Shown here piece by piece: positions 24,834 through 34,301 of a stretch of 64,000 nt of DNA. Every line of letters starts with the position of its first letter. Within the stretch, counting starts at the first letter, position 1. Origin of the DNA: Ardenticatenales bacterium (lineage in GTDB: Bacteria; Chloroflexota; Anaerolineae; Ardenticatenales; Ardenticatenaceae); NCBI GenBank assembly GCA_020634795.1, contig JACKAZ010000001.1, positions 401,704 to 465,703 on the forward strand, given 5' to 3'. The position numbers and the translations under genes are program-made. The notes beneath the pieces were generated by a model that worked only from the letters and a program-made list of their open reading frames with translations, was not told the origin of the DNA and searched no databases.

Positions 24834-27695
24834 TTAAGGTGTGGTGGCACCATCTTGCGACAGGGCCTCAGTAGTCAGCAGGGGCGGGGCGTCCTTCTTC
24901 CCGTCGAGCGAGATGATGTGCAACTCGCCGCGATGCAAGAAGCGGAAACGCAGCCGCCGCCAATGATCGGGCAGACGTGGCTCGACACGCCAGTCCGCTT
25001 CGGATAAGGTCAGTCCGCCAAAGCCCATCACCGCCGCCTGCCACAGCCCCCCCGCCGACGCGGCATGAATGCCGTCGGCGGCGTTGCCCCGCACATCCGT
25101 CAGGTCGGCGCGGGCCGCCCGCATGAAATGTGCGTAGGCGAGGTTGGGTTGGCCCATTTCACAGGCCATGATGGCGCTGATCGACGGCCCCAGACTTGAG
25201 CCGTAGCTGTGATCGGTGCGCGGATCGTAGTAGGCCCAGTTGGCTTGCAACGTGGTGTGCGGTACATGATCGCGCATCAGGAAAAGCAGCATCAGGACAT
25301 CCGGCTGTTTGATCACTTGGGCCGCATTTGCCCCCTCGATGCCGAGGATTTCGTGCATCGAACGGTGACGCGGCTCGAAATCGGCCAAATCGGGGTCGTT
25401 CAGCGCAAAATAGCCGTCGAACTGCTCGATCAGACCGCCTTCCAGCTCAGTCAGCCGGATCGCCCGCGCGATCTGCTGCCACTGTGCCAGCCGTTCCGGC
25501 GACAGATCGAGTTGCGCTGTCAAGCTGTCGGCTTTGGACGGGTCGCTCTCTTTCAACCACCTAACGAGTGCCAGCCCCTGTTGAAGCTGCCAGCGCGCCA
25601 TGTGGTTGGTAAAGGCGTTGTTGTCGACATGATCGTGGTATTCATCGGGGCCGATCACGTCGGTGTACTCATAAACAGCCTCCTCTTCGTTCCATTCGGC
25701 GCGGCTTGCCCAGAATTTGGCCCCATCAAGGAGCATCTCTGCGCCGTAGTCGATCATGAACTGATCATCGCCCGTCGCCCGCCAATATTGCAGCACGGCG
25801 TAGGCGATATCGGCGGTAATATGTATTTCGATGTCCCCCGTCCAGATGCGGACCAAGCGCGTCCGATCCTCGAAGTGAGGAACCCAGGTCGGGGTCACTT
25901 CATCCCCTTTACCCGCGCTTTCCCACGGAAACTGGGCACCCTCGAAGCCGTTGGCGCGCGCTTTGTCACGCGCGCCGCGCAGCCGTCGATAGCGGTACAT
26001 CAGCAGTTCGCGGGCTTGAGTCGGCTGGGTGAAGGTGAAGAGCGGCAGCATGAACAGCTCCGTATCCCAGAAGACATGGCCCCGATAGCCAAAGCCACTC
26101 AATGTTTTGGCGCCGATACTGACATCGTCGCTTGGCTCCGGCATGACGGCAAACAGTTGGTACATGTTGAAGCGGAGCGCCAGTTGAGCTTCCTCATCGC
26201 CCCACAGTTCCACGTCCGCAGCGTCCCAAATCGCCGCCCACGCCCGTCGATTGTCGGCGACGAGGCGGTCGAAGTCGAACGGCTCTCGGCGGCGTGCCTC
26301 GCTATCAGCGAGCGGATTGAGGCTATGGCGACTGTCGGCCAGTGTGATGCGCTTGGTGATGGTGAAGGGCTGTCCCTCTTCGGCGAAAGCGCTCAGAGAC
26401 TGGGTGGGCTGTCCCCGAACCGGCCACCCTTCGACCGAGGCGCTGCCGTCCGTGCGGGCGAGCTGGCTGATCAGCGCCAGCGTGTGACCGGAGCGCAGCG
26501 TCTTGCTGCAGAGGAACGCGCGCTCGCTGTCGGCCCCCTGCTGCTCGGCTTGCCAGTGGAGCAGCCCCTCGTTGCTGCTGAAAACCGAAAGGCCGCCACG
26601 GATCTCGACCTGGCCCGACCAATTTTCGGGGATCAGTTGGAGCCGGATCGCCAGTTGCTCGCGGGGGGCGCGCCCGATCAGCCGCTCGAACCGCAACAGG
26701 CTGATCTGCCCATTGGGCGCCTGCCAGCGCAGATTGCGGATCAGCAGCCCGTCTTGCAAGTTGAGTTGGCGCTGGTAACCCAAAATCGTTCCCGCCGCGA
26801 GCGAGAACGGCTGGCCATTCAGGCTAAGCTCCAGCGACATCCAGTCGGGGATATTGGCGATTTCGGTGAAGACGATCGGTGCGTCATCGAAAAGGCCATG
26901 AACGAAGCTGGCGCGACGCTCGTTGGGGTAGCCCTCTTCGAAGCTGCCGCGTGCCGCGACCCAGCCGTTGCCGGTGGTGAAGATCGTTTCTTTGTGATGC
27001 TGTCGTTCCGGCTGCCAACGCGATTCGACCACGCGCCAGCCTTGTGCCACCCGCTGGGCTTCGCGGAGCAGATCGAGGGTGAGATCGTGGGTCGTCGCGG
27101 TGGTGACATGGGCCAACCCAACGCGAGATGCCGGGCCAATGCCCAGCGTGGCAAAGCCGCCGGTCAATGCAGCATCGATGCCACTTTCCGCGTCCTCCAC
27201 GACCACCACCTTGTCGCTGGCAAGGGCCATCTGCCGCGCCGCAAATAGGAAGAGGTCCGGCGCGGGTTTGCCGTGCCGCACGCTGTGGCCATCGGCAATG
27301 ACGGTCAAGCGGTCCGCGATATGCAACGCCTCCAGAACGGTGCGTGCGTTCTTGGAGGCGGAGCCGACCGCGTAGCGGATTGCGGCGCGATCCAGAGCGT
27401 CGAGCAATTCGGGGATGCCGGGCAACAGATCGGCGGGAGAAAGGGCGCTCAGCAGTTCCTGATAATAATGGTTCTTGCGCGCCATCCACTGGGCGATCTG
27501 GGCCGCGCTTGCGGCGCGGCCATCCAAAATGATTTCTAACGAGGCGCGGCGCGAGACACCGCGCAGCTTCTCGTTGATCTCGCGGGAAAAGGGAAATCCC
27601 TCCTCATCCGCCCAGCGTTTCCACGCCAAGTAGTGGAATTCGGCGGTGTCGGTCAGCACCCCATCCAGATCGAATATTACCCCTTTCAAGGTCAT
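24834..27695 (-). CDS. beta-phosphoglucomutase (HAD) fused to GH65 disaccharide phosphorylase
   Basis: 953 residues. Residues 1-215 are a HAD-superfamily beta-phosphoglucomutase: DLDGVLTDT with Asp9 and Asp11, GSASKNARTV, and KPAPDLFL then VVEDAESGIDAA. Residues from about 225 are a complete GH65 enzyme: a beta-sandwich domain, the (alpha/alpha)6 barrel with GYRGHVFWDTELFMLP, and the catalytic general-acid Glu685 in IGPDEYH. GH65 phosphorylases split maltose, trehalose, kojibiose, nigerose or related glucosides to beta-glucose 1-phosphate. The fused mutase would turn this into glucose 6-phosphate, so the fusion channels the product. The start overlaps the LacI stop (ATGA). Linkage specificity is unknown. 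Confidence 0.9.
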   Translation of the reverse strand: MTLKGVIFDLDGVLTDTAEFHYLAWKRWADEEGFPFSREINEKLRGVSRRASLEIILDGRAASAAQIAQWMARKNHYYQELLSALSPADLLPGIPELLDALDRAAIRYAVGSASKNARTVLEALHIADRLTVIADGHSVRHGKPAPDLFLFAARQMALASDKVVVVEDAESGIDAALTGGFATLGIGPASRVGLAHVTTATTHDLTLDLLREAQRVAQGWRVVESRWQPERQHHKETIFTTGNGWVAARGSFEEGYPNERRASFVHGLFDDAPIVFTEIANIPDWMSLELSLNGQPFSLAAGTILGYQRQLNLQDGLLIRNLRWQAPNGQISLLRFERLIGRAPREQLAIRLQLIPENWSGQVEIRGGLSVFSSNEGLLHWQAEQQGADSERAFLCSKTLRSGHTLALISQLARTDGSASVEGWPVRGQPTQSLSAFAEEGQPFTITKRITLADSRHSLNPLADSEARRREPFDFDRLVADNRRAWAAIWDAADVELWGDEEAQLALRFNMYQLFAVMPEPSDDVSIGAKTLSGFGYRGHVFWDTELFMLPLFTFTQPTQARELLMYRYRRLRGARDKARANGFEGAQFPWESAGKGDEVTPTWVPHFEDRTRLVRIWTGDIEIHITADIAYAVLQYWRATGDDQFMIDYGAEMLLDGAKFWASRAEWNEEEAVYEYTDVIGPDEYHDHVDNNAFTNHMARWQLQQGLALVRWLKESDPSKADSLTAQLDLSPERLAQWQQIARAIRLTELEGGLIEQFDGYFALNDPDLADFEPRHRSMHEILGIEGANAAQVIKQPDVLMLLFLMRDHVPHTTLQANWAYYDPRTDHSYGSSLGPSISAIMACEMGQPNLAYAHFMRAARADLTDVRGNAADGIHAASAGGLWQAAVMGFGGLTLSEADWRVEPRLPDHWRRLRFRFLHRGELHIISLDGKKDAPPLLTTEALSQDGATTP

Positions 27696-28765
27696 GGCGC
27701 TGTCTCCTTCTGAGTCGAGGAAATGGGAAACTGCAGGGGCTGTTTCAGGCTGGACGCTCGCACCACAAGCGTAGGTTCAAGGGAAATCTGTCGCTTTTCG
27801 GCGGGAATCTCCTCGCCTTCGATCAGGGTCATCAGTTGGTCGACGATCAAGGTGGCGACTTGGTCGATGGGCTGGCGCAGGGTGGTGAGGGGCGGCACCA
27901 AGAGGTCCGCTAATGGCATATCGTCAAAGCCCACAACGCCCACATCTTGGCCCGGTCGCAGTCCCAAATGGTAGAGGGCGTTCATCGCCCCCACCGCGAT
28001 CAGATCGCTGACGCAGACCAAGGCGGTGGGGCGAATGTCGGCAGGCAGACTCATGATGCGCATCGCGCCCTGAAAGCCTTCTTCCGCATTGTGATTGACC
28101 CGCACGATCCATTCTTCACGAACGGGTTGGCCCATCTCGTAGATGCCATCGAGGTAACCCTGCAGCCGTTCTTGGCCCGAGCGCGACCCCTCCGGCCAGG
28201 CCAGAATGCCGATGCGGTCGAAGCCCTGCGAGGCCAGATGCTCGACCGCTTGGCGCACACCTTTGCGACCATCCACATCCACCCACGGGAAATCCTCTTC
28301 GGGGCTGGTCTGCCCAAAGGCAACGAAAGGAATGTCGATGGTCGAGAGATAGGTGATGCGGGGATCGATGGTGTTGGTGGCCCCGAGCACAATGCCGTCA
28401 ACCCGTCGGCTGCTCACCAACTCTTGGTAGACTTGAATCTCATCTTTGTCGGACGGGGTGGGGAAGGCGAGCAGGTGATAGCCCCGTTGGTAGGCCGCCA
28501 TGCCCATGCAGTGAATGAATTGGTCCAGAATGGGGCTGGAGACGTTGACCGGCAACGGACGCCAACTGTAGCCCAGAAGATAAGAGCGACGGCTCTGGAG
28601 GCTGCGTGCGTTGACGTCCGCGTGGTAGCCCAATCGCGTGGCAGCCTCAATCACACGCTCCCGCGTCTGAGGCCGCACGTTGCGCGAATTGTTCAGCACA
28701 TAGGAGACCGTTGCGATAGAGACGCCCGCCTCTTTGGCAACGTCGCGAATGCCCACTTTGGCCAC
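27692..28765 (-). CDS. LacI-family transcriptional repressor of the sugar operon
   Basis: 357 residues with a GTG start. The helix-turn-helix is at the N terminus (IRDVAKEAGVSIATVSYVLN), followed by the hinge helix NARSLQSRRS and a periplasmic-binding-like effector domain. It is the first gene of the operon and its stop overlaps the next start. A TTAAACGTTTAA operator and a good promoter lie upstream, so it should repress itself and the whole operon until an imported sugar or its derivative binds. Confidence 0.93.
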   Translation of the reverse strand: MAKVGIRDVAKEAGVSIATVSYVLNNSRNVRPQTRERVIEAATRLGYHADVNARSLQSRRSYLLGYSWRPLPVNVSSPILDQFIHCMGMAAYQRGYHLLAFPTPSDKDEIQVYQELVSSRRVDGIVLGATNTIDPRITYLSTIDIPFVAFGQTSPEEDFPWVDVDGRKGVRQAVEHLASQGFDRIGILAWPEGSRSGQERLQGYLDGIYEMGQPVREEWIVRVNHNAEEGFQGAMRIMSLPADIRPTALVCVSDLIAVGAMNALYHLGLRPGQDVGVVGFDDMPLADLLVPPLTTLRQPIDQVATLIVDQLMTLIEGEEIPAEKRQISLEPTLVVRASSLKQPLQFPISSTQKETAP

Positions 28766-28799
28766 GCTTCGACCCCCGAACTCCCGTAGTTCCGTGGAC

Positions 28800-28878
28800 G
28801 TTAACCGTCTCGTTAACCGTTAAGTTAAACGTTTAACTTTCTGATAGCCATTATACTGACTTTTTCTGCAAATAGCAA
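28800..28878 (-). promoter_or_regulatory. Promoter with LacI-type operators for the sugar operon
   Basis: On the minus strand TTGCTA (28878-28873), 17 bp, then TATAAT (28855-28850) is a strong promoter. Just downstream of it is the perfect palindrome AAGTTAAACGTTTAACTT (28822-28839). Two GTTAAC words (28800-28805 and 28812-28817) follow. Position between the -10 element and the lacI start fits repression by roadblock or promoter occlusion. The spacer 28879-29060 on the other side holds nothing else recognised. Confidence 0.82.
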
Positions 28879-29060
28879 GTAATTCGTTTTTCTTGGGGCA
28901 CGACTTAAGGGCCGTAGCAGCTATTTGAGGGGTGTGCATGGAGCGGGGGAAAGCGGGGGAACCGACTGTAAGCAAGCTCACTGACTGTGGGGGCGGGGTG
29001 TGATAGGGTTGTCACAGGTCAAACGACGGAATCAACCGACTGTAACGAAAGGGGTTTGAA

Positions 29061-29495
29061 ATGGCAGCCACCACAATGAGAGCGACGATGACCATGAACG
29101 AGCGGATCCGCCACGGCGTGATCGGCGGCTTGGCGGGGGGCGTGATCTTTGGACTGATGATGGGCATGATGGGGATGCTGCCGATGGTCGCGGGGTTGGT
29201 CGGCTCGTCATCGGCGGGGGTGGGCTTGGTGGTCCACCTGCTGATCAGCGCCATCATCGGCGCGATCTTCGGGGTCGTCGCGGGGCCATTCGTCGCGGGC
29301 ACGGGGCGTGCGGTCGGGGTGGGGGCGCTCTACGGCTTGCTCTGGTGGGTTCTGGGGCCGCTGCTGCTGATGCCGATGATGATGGGCATGGGGCCGCAGC
29401 TCAACGCCACGGCAATGAGCGAGAGTGTGCCGAGCTTGATCGGTCATCTCATCTTCGGGCTGGTCACTGCGTTGGTCTACGCGCGGCTCCGCTGA
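29061..29495 (+). CDS. Small glycine- and methionine-rich membrane protein, unknown function
   Basis: 144 residues with four predicted membrane segments full of Gly and Met (GLAGGVIFGLMMGMMGMLP, LLISAIIGAIFGVVAGP, YGLLWWVLGPLLLMPMMM, HLIFGLVTALVYARL). AAAGGGG precedes the ATG. It resembles a group of hypothetical membrane proteins of environmental bacteria. No function can be given. It stands alone, convergent with the crp-like gene 80 bp further on. Confidence 0.75.
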   Translation: MAATTMRATMTMNERIRHGVIGGLAGGVIFGLMMGMMGMLPMVAGLVGSSSAGVGLVVHLLISAIIGAIFGVVAGPFVAGTGRAVGVGALYGLLWWVLGPLLLMPMMMGMGPQLNATAMSESVPSLIGHLIFGLVTALVYARLR

Positions 29496-29575
29496 TCACC
29501 ACACCGATCAGCACGCTGAAGTACAGCGATAGGAACGGGGCGTCACGCGAGGGGGGCGCTCCGTTTCTGCATGGT

Positions 29576-30250
29576 TTATCCCTCGCCCTCGGCCAGGGCC
29601 AGCAGCCCTGCTGGGTCGCTGATCTGAATCCGCTTGCGCCCCGTCTCGATCAGGCCGTCCGCTTTGAATTCGTTGAGTGTCAGGGTGATCGTTTCACGAT
29701 GGCTGCCGACGCGATCGGCCAATTCTTGGTGGGTGTAGCCCGACACCGCGTCATCCTTCGCCAGCGTGAGCAATTCGGCGGCCAGCCGCGCCGCGACGGG
29801 GGTGAAGGCCATCTGCTCCAGCCGTCGCTCGGCTTGCTGCAGTCGCTCGCTCATCAGGGTCAGCAGGCGCAGTGCCATCTGCGGCTTCTTCAGCAGCATC
29901 TCCTCCACATCGGCGCGGCGCATCACACAGAGCGTCACCGGCGTCATCGCTTCCGCAAAGGTCTCGTGCATCCGCTGCCCGATCAACCCCATCTCCCCAA
30001 AGACCGAACCGTCCGTCAGCGTCGCCACGACCAGCTTGCGCCCCTCTGGCGTGAGACGGAAGAGGTTCACGCGCCCCTTCTTCAGGATGAATAGGACTTC
30101 ATTCGGCTCCCCGGCCTCGAAAAAGATGCGGCTCGCCTCGCAACTGATCATCGTGGTGCGCCGATCGAGCGCCCACATCTCTAACCGATTGAAATCGCGG
30201 AAGAAGTCGTGCTCGGTCAGATAGAAGAGCTTGTCTCCGTCATCACTCAT
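29576..30250 (-). CDS. Crp/Fnr-family transcriptional regulator
   Basis: 224 residues from the ATG at 30250 (GGATG-type site upstream); a longer frame upstream has no family resemblance. An N-terminal cyclic-nucleotide-binding-like beta roll (about 35-130; GSVFGEMGLIGQRM, with the GE-L core) is followed by the dimer helix and a winged helix with GYTHQELADRVGSHRETITL. The four Cys residues of FNR are absent, so oxygen sensing through a 4Fe-4S cluster is not expected. A cNMP or other ligand is possible. No regulated neighbour is obvious. Confidence 0.92.
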   Translation of the reverse strand: MSDDGDKLFYLTEHDFFRDFNRLEMWALDRRTTMISCEASRIFFEAGEPNEVLFILKKGRVNLFRLTPEGRKLVVATLTDGSVFGEMGLIGQRMHETFAEAMTPVTLCVMRRADVEEMLLKKPQMALRLLTLMSERLQQAERRLEQMAFTPVAARLAAELLTLAKDDAVSGYTHQELADRVGSHRETITLTLNEFKADGLIETGRKRIQISDPAGLLALAEGEG

Positions 30251-30408
30251 GAGATCATCCCTTGTTGGCGGTGAAGGCAGCGCGGGCCAGCGGGTTTCGG
30301 GGAGGTGCGGAATGGCGAATGGCGAATGGACAGGTGGCAGGATCATTGTAGAAGCAGGCCATGCCATGCTTAACTCCTGAGCGCCTCACCGTCACACCCG
30401 CACACCCC

Positions 30409-31377
30409 TCACTCGATCATCGCGGCCGGGCCGGGGGACGCGCTGAAGATTTCTTTGACGCTGTCGAGCCGTTGCAGCAGAGCGATCAGTTCGCCCTCTT
30501 GATAATCTTCGCAGATGAAGTGGATGTTCGGACCGGCGTCGATGGTGAAATAGGCCTGCAACCCCTGTTCGCGCCAGAGTTGCACTTTCTTCAGAAGGTG
30601 AAGCGTTTGCGGCGACCAGTAAAAGAGGGGCGGCTGGCTGGACATCATCACGAAGTGCATCGCCAGCGCGTCCGCTTCAATGGCCGGGCCGAGTTCCATC
30701 AGGTCGCGGGCGCGGATCGCCTTGCGCACGGTCGGCAAGAGCCGCTCGGCTTGGTCGACTCTGGCGTGCAGAAACGGACTGCTGCGCGCGAGGCCGTGGC
30801 CGTCGGCGCTCGACACCTTTTTCTCTTCATGCGCCACCACGGCCACCACGTCCCGTAGCTCGTGCCAGTGATGGCTGTCGAAGAGCGGTTCCGCATAGCT
30901 ACTTTCGTCGTCGTGGCCCGCCTGCCATTCCACGAAGCCGCCGAAGAGTGAGCGGCTGGCACTGCCGGAGGCGCGGCGCGCCACGCGGCTGAGGGCGCGA
31001 TGGTCGAGTCCGAGGCCGAGGGCTTCGCTGGCCGCAAGGGTGAGTGCGGCAAAGGCGCTGGCGCTGCTGGCGATGCCCGCGCCCATCGGGAAATTGTTGC
31101 GCGACTGGACTTCGGCCTTCGTCTCTATTTTGGCGAGCTGTCGCAACCGATCGAGCTGCTGCACCGCCCGTCGCCGGGCATCCCCTCGCCGTTCCGCGCC
31201 GTCGATCACAATGACATCCGCGTCGAGCGCGTCGTCGAAATTCACGGTGGTGACGGTGTAGAGACGGTCCAGCGTCATCGAAATGCTGTTCGTCAGCGGC
31301 AGGTTGAGCGCGGCATCGGCCACGCCCCAGTATTTGATGAAGGCGATGTTCGATCCGGCGCGGGCGGTGGCGTTCAT
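30409..31377 (-). CDS. mvaD: Mevalonate diphosphate (or phosphate) decarboxylase, GHMP family
   Basis: 322 residues with a GHMP kinase fold. The start SNIAFIKYWG and LPLTNSISMTL are those of the diphosphomevalonate decarboxylase family. NNFPMGAGIASSASAFAALT is the phosphate-binding loop. FTIDAGPNIHFI near 280 holds the catalytic Asp. The enzyme makes isopentenyl (di)phosphate from phosphorylated mevalonate. In Roseiflexus, a relative, a homologue prefers mevalonate 5-phosphate in an alternative pathway with isopentenyl phosphate kinase, so the substrate is open. No other mevalonate gene is in the window. Confidence 0.9.
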   Translation of the reverse strand: MNATARAGSNIAFIKYWGVADAALNLPLTNSISMTLDRLYTVTTVNFDDALDADVIVIDGAERRGDARRRAVQQLDRLRQLAKIETKAEVQSRNNFPMGAGIASSASAFAALTLAASEALGLGLDHRALSRVARRASGSASRSLFGGFVEWQAGHDDESSYAEPLFDSHHWHELRDVVAVVAHEEKKVSSADGHGLARSSPFLHARVDQAERLLPTVRKAIRARDLMELGPAIEADALAMHFVMMSSQPPLFYWSPQTLHLLKKVQLWREQGLQAYFTIDAGPNIHFICEDYQEGELIALLQRLDSVKEIFSASPGPAAMIE

Positions 31378-31621
31378 GGGGCTGTCTCGCGGAGTGGTCA
31401 GCGATGATCGACGATGGGTCTTTAGCGGTAGATGATGACCAAAAGGGGGGAGAATGGGAAATGGGGGTCGGCTTTAATGGCTGTTTGGCTTTGATGGGGT
31501 GTGGCGGATTGTCCCTGCACGCTTGGGGCATGTAGCGACCTGACTATGTAGGGTCGGGCACAGCGGCCCAACCGCGCGGGGTGCCGTACCCCACCGTGTG
31601 GGCCGCCATGCGCTCAGCCTG
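31378..31621. other. Spacer without genes
   Basis: About 240 bp between mvaD and the frameshifted gene. Only weak GC-rich inverted words near 31550-31600 were noticed. Confidence 0.4.
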
Positions 31622-31950
31622 TCAACCCTCGCTGTGTGCGCCACGACTTATGCTCGGCCTGCGACGTCGCGATTCTATCGCTTCCAACGTGGGAACCGCT
31701 TGTCCGGAAGCGGCTTCATATGGCTCGATCATGCTGACGTGATTCTGCCCGAGGCCCTTCGCAACAGAGAGCGACATGCTGACCAAGGCGACGGAGCGTC
31801 CATTGACCTGCCAGACCACGTAGCTGTCCGTCAATCCCAGTCCCTTGATGAAGCCGTTCGCATAGAGCATGGAGCCTCGGCGAAGGCGGCTTCCGCGATC
31901 TCTTGGCGTTGGATTTGTTCTTCCGAACCGCGATTGGCACGCGTAGTCAT
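31622..31950 (-). pseudogene. Frameshifted DUF3467-like gene
   Basis: From an ATG at 31950, preceded by GAAGGAG, the frame reads MTTRANRGSEEQIQRQEIAE and AAFAEAP, then runs into a stop. A shift of one base near 31866-31872 restores MLYANGFIKGLGLTDSYVVW to a stop at 31622. The latter half has YANGF, GLTD and MSLSVAKGLG, the pattern of small DUF3467-type proteins with an N-terminal acidic helix. One indel is enough to explain the break, so either the gene is dead or the base call is wrong. Function of the family is not known. Confidence 0.55.
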
Positions 31951-32024
31951 TATCATCTCCTTCAGATTTTTGTTTTCAAGCAGAGGACTTCAAGACGGAA
32001 ACTCATCATCGGGCAGCATAATAT

Positions 32025-32185
32025 CAAATCGGAGGGTTGATTGTGCAACGAAGATCAATGGTAACAGCAAAGAAGGGGCCTGCCTGCGCAGGCCCCTCGG
32101 CCGACAGGCCCTCCAGCGGGGATTTTAATCCCCGCCCCACGGTTACACCGTCCATTCCACATCCACATTTGTCTATGAGAATGGG
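32025..32185. repeat. MITE-like repeat, copy C
   Basis: It runs from CAAATCGGAGGGTTGATTGT to CTATGAGAATGGGT and keeps the GCGGGGAT/ATCCCCGC hairpin. It is about 28 kb from copies A and B at 4175-4560. The 12-bp palindrome in A is changed to GCCTGCCTGCGCAGGCC. It adjoins a short open frame fragment (32186-32392, minus strand) that runs into the element, which may be the remnant of an interrupted gene. Confidence 0.8.
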
Positions 32186-32392
32186 TATAAGACCGTATTT
32201 TGCCGCGACAGCACTGAGTTTAGCGTGCATATCCGCAAGGAGATCTGGATCCGGACGCATGAAAACTGTGATCACAGAGTTACTCACATCGACAACTCTA
32301 CTGTAACGATAAAGTGCGTCATCAACCACCAAATCATAGGCTTGACTTCCCGCCGTCAATGTCGTTTCCTGCAGACGCTCGGCCCATGGCAC

Positions 32393-33120
32393 AACGGTGT
32401 ACGACTCGTGTGCAGCCCGATCTCGGCCGATGAAAAGAAAGATTGGATAGCTTGTATCCTAAACATATGCCCCTAATCAAAGGTACTTTCAAGGATAATT
32501 TTTGCCATGCGGCGCCACCACATGGCGATAGGTTGGCGTCTCAAGGATCAGCAGCTTTCGCCGAGTCGTCATGCGCTGTGGCACACCACGGGGGATGAAA
32601 ATAGCGCATAAGCCTAGGAATCATTGCGAGGACGTTTGATAACACGGCAACCCGATTCGCGATTCACGATTCGCTCATGGTAAGTATCGCAAAGGGGGCG
32701 CGACGACTGTCAGCAGCTGGCTTATTTTCAGGGTAGAATGGGAACCCTGTCAAGCGTTGTCGATTTATCAATCATTGTCCTCAGCACGAGTTTAGGCCTG
32801 TTGCGTGAGGCGGCAAATGTGGGGAGATCGGCTGTTGGCAACTCTGGGCGCACCGGAGCGACTGTAGGGTCAGGCCTTGCGACTGCCCGCCGCACCAAAC
32901 CGGAGGGGGAAACGGGAAGTGCGATCATTCTGCAATACCGTGCCGCGTTGTCGTTGTGGGTGGGCGACCACAAGGGTCGCCCCTACAACCACTGCTTTTT
33001 GCATCGTGGGGAACGGTGTGATGGCGATGCAAAAAGCGACGCTGGTGGACTGCGGCTGCGCTAACACAACCTGCCAGTATCCGGATCGCTCCCACGCTCC
33101 AACTCTCCAACGCTCAAGCG
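32393..33120. other. Gene-free spacer with a REP-like palindrome
   Basis: No supported gene in about 730 bp. At about 32946-32993, GTGGTTGTAGGGGCGACC and GGTCGCCCCTACAACCAC-type halves form a strong hairpin around an AAG core, a palindrome of the same GGGCGNCC...GGNCGCCCCTAC kind found at 9225-9345. AACGCTC words (33095-33121) abut the end of the next gene. Confidence 0.55.
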
Positions 33121-34248
33121 CTAAACCCGCTCCCGATGCACGGCGATCCGCTCTGGCAGGATGAGGCCGCGTCCGACCTGCGTGCCGACCTTGGCCAGCG
33201 TGGGGGGGTGGAGCAGCATGTTGGCGTAGTTGGCGTTCGCCATCGGGCAGGCGCATTCGCCCGCCGCGATCGAGCGGCGCAGTTCGCGCAGCTTGCCGGT
33301 GTGCTCGAACCAGATGGGACGCAGATCGTAATCGGTCTCGCGCAGGTTACCGACACTTTCAGCGCGGATGCAGCACGTCCAGACATCGCCGTTGGGCGCG
33401 ATATGGCCACTGGCCCAGCCCGCATGACAGGGGATTTCCTGCTCGTGCGAGAAAAGCACTTTCTTCGCCAACTGGTAGTATTGGGCGCGGAACGCCTGCG
33501 TCACCCGCGCCAAGCCGTCCACCGGTTGTGAGCGCGCCTGTGCACTGAGGAAATCGGCGATGGGCGCGTACTGCTCGGCCAGGGGGGTGATCTCCCAGCC
33601 CAGCGTCGCCAGCTCGGCCCGCTCCTCGGCCACTTCCGTGATGTAGCTATCCGGCGCCAGCGGCGCGAGGCCGTGGTAGATGTCGTAGAAGCGCTCGATG
33701 TTGAACTGCGAAATCACGCTGTGGACCGTCAGCACCAAGTTGCTGTGCGTTTTTTGCAGCGCCTTCAGCCCGCGCCACGTTTCCATGGCTTTTTCCCAGT
33801 TGCCCGGCACCACGCGCAGCCGGTCGTGCCGCTCGCCCACTTCGTCCAACGACAGGTTGATGCCGATATTCGTCCCTTGCGCGGCGCGGCACATGCGGTC
33901 GGTCTTCTCAAGGATTCGTTCCGTCAGGATGCCGTTGGTGGGGATCGTAACGACTTCGGGGCGACACTCTTCGTAGGCGGCGATCACCAACTCGTCCAGA
34001 TCCTTCCGCAAAAAGGGCTCGCCGCCGGTGAAGGTGATGTAAAAGGGGGTGCGGCCCAGTTTGTGGAAGACCTTGCGCCATTCCTCGGCGCTCATGTCAT
34101 CGTTGGGCCGCCGCCAGACATCACAGGTCTTGCATTTGGAGTTGCAGCGGAAGGAGACGGAGACCACGATGCTAAAAGGCAGCATTTTCGGGGTACCGAA
34201 CTTGTAGAAGCTCCAATAGAGCGGCAGTTTGGGGAGTAGTTCAAGCAT
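33121..34248 (-). CDS. Radical SAM protein with SPASM-type C-terminal region
   Basis: 375 residues. CxxxCxxC is at Cys35, Cys39 and Cys42 (SFRCNSKCKTCDVWRRP), binding the SAM-cleaving 4Fe-4S cluster. FYITFTGGEPFLRKDL is the GGE motif. Near the C terminus the Cys-rich segment CHAGWASGHIAPNGDVWTCC, with GECACPMANANY, marks a SPASM/twitch auxiliary-cluster region. Such proteins modify peptides, sugars or lipids. The gene is the last of a minus-strand group with a methyltransferase and two B12-type radical SAM genes. The N-terminal LPKLPLYWSFYKFGTP stretch is not part of the usual domain. Confidence 0.87.
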   Translation of the reverse strand: MLELLPKLPLYWSFYKFGTPKMLPFSIVVSVSFRCNSKCKTCDVWRRPNDDMSAEEWRKVFHKLGRTPFYITFTGGEPFLRKDLDELVIAAYEECRPEVVTIPTNGILTERILEKTDRMCRAAQGTNIGINLSLDEVGERHDRLRVVPGNWEKAMETWRGLKALQKTHSNLVLTVHSVISQFNIERFYDIYHGLAPLAPDSYITEVAEERAELATLGWEITPLAEQYAPIADFLSAQARSQPVDGLARVTQAFRAQYYQLAKKVLFSHEQEIPCHAGWASGHIAPNGDVWTCCIRAESVGNLRETDYDLRPIWFEHTGKLRELRRSIAAGECACPMANANYANMLLHPPTLAKVGTQVGRGLILPERIAVHRERV

Positions 34249-34301
34249 GATAATAGTTAATGCGGCGTACCGGTGTTTGTCGAAGGGTTGCCGTTCTGCG
34301 T

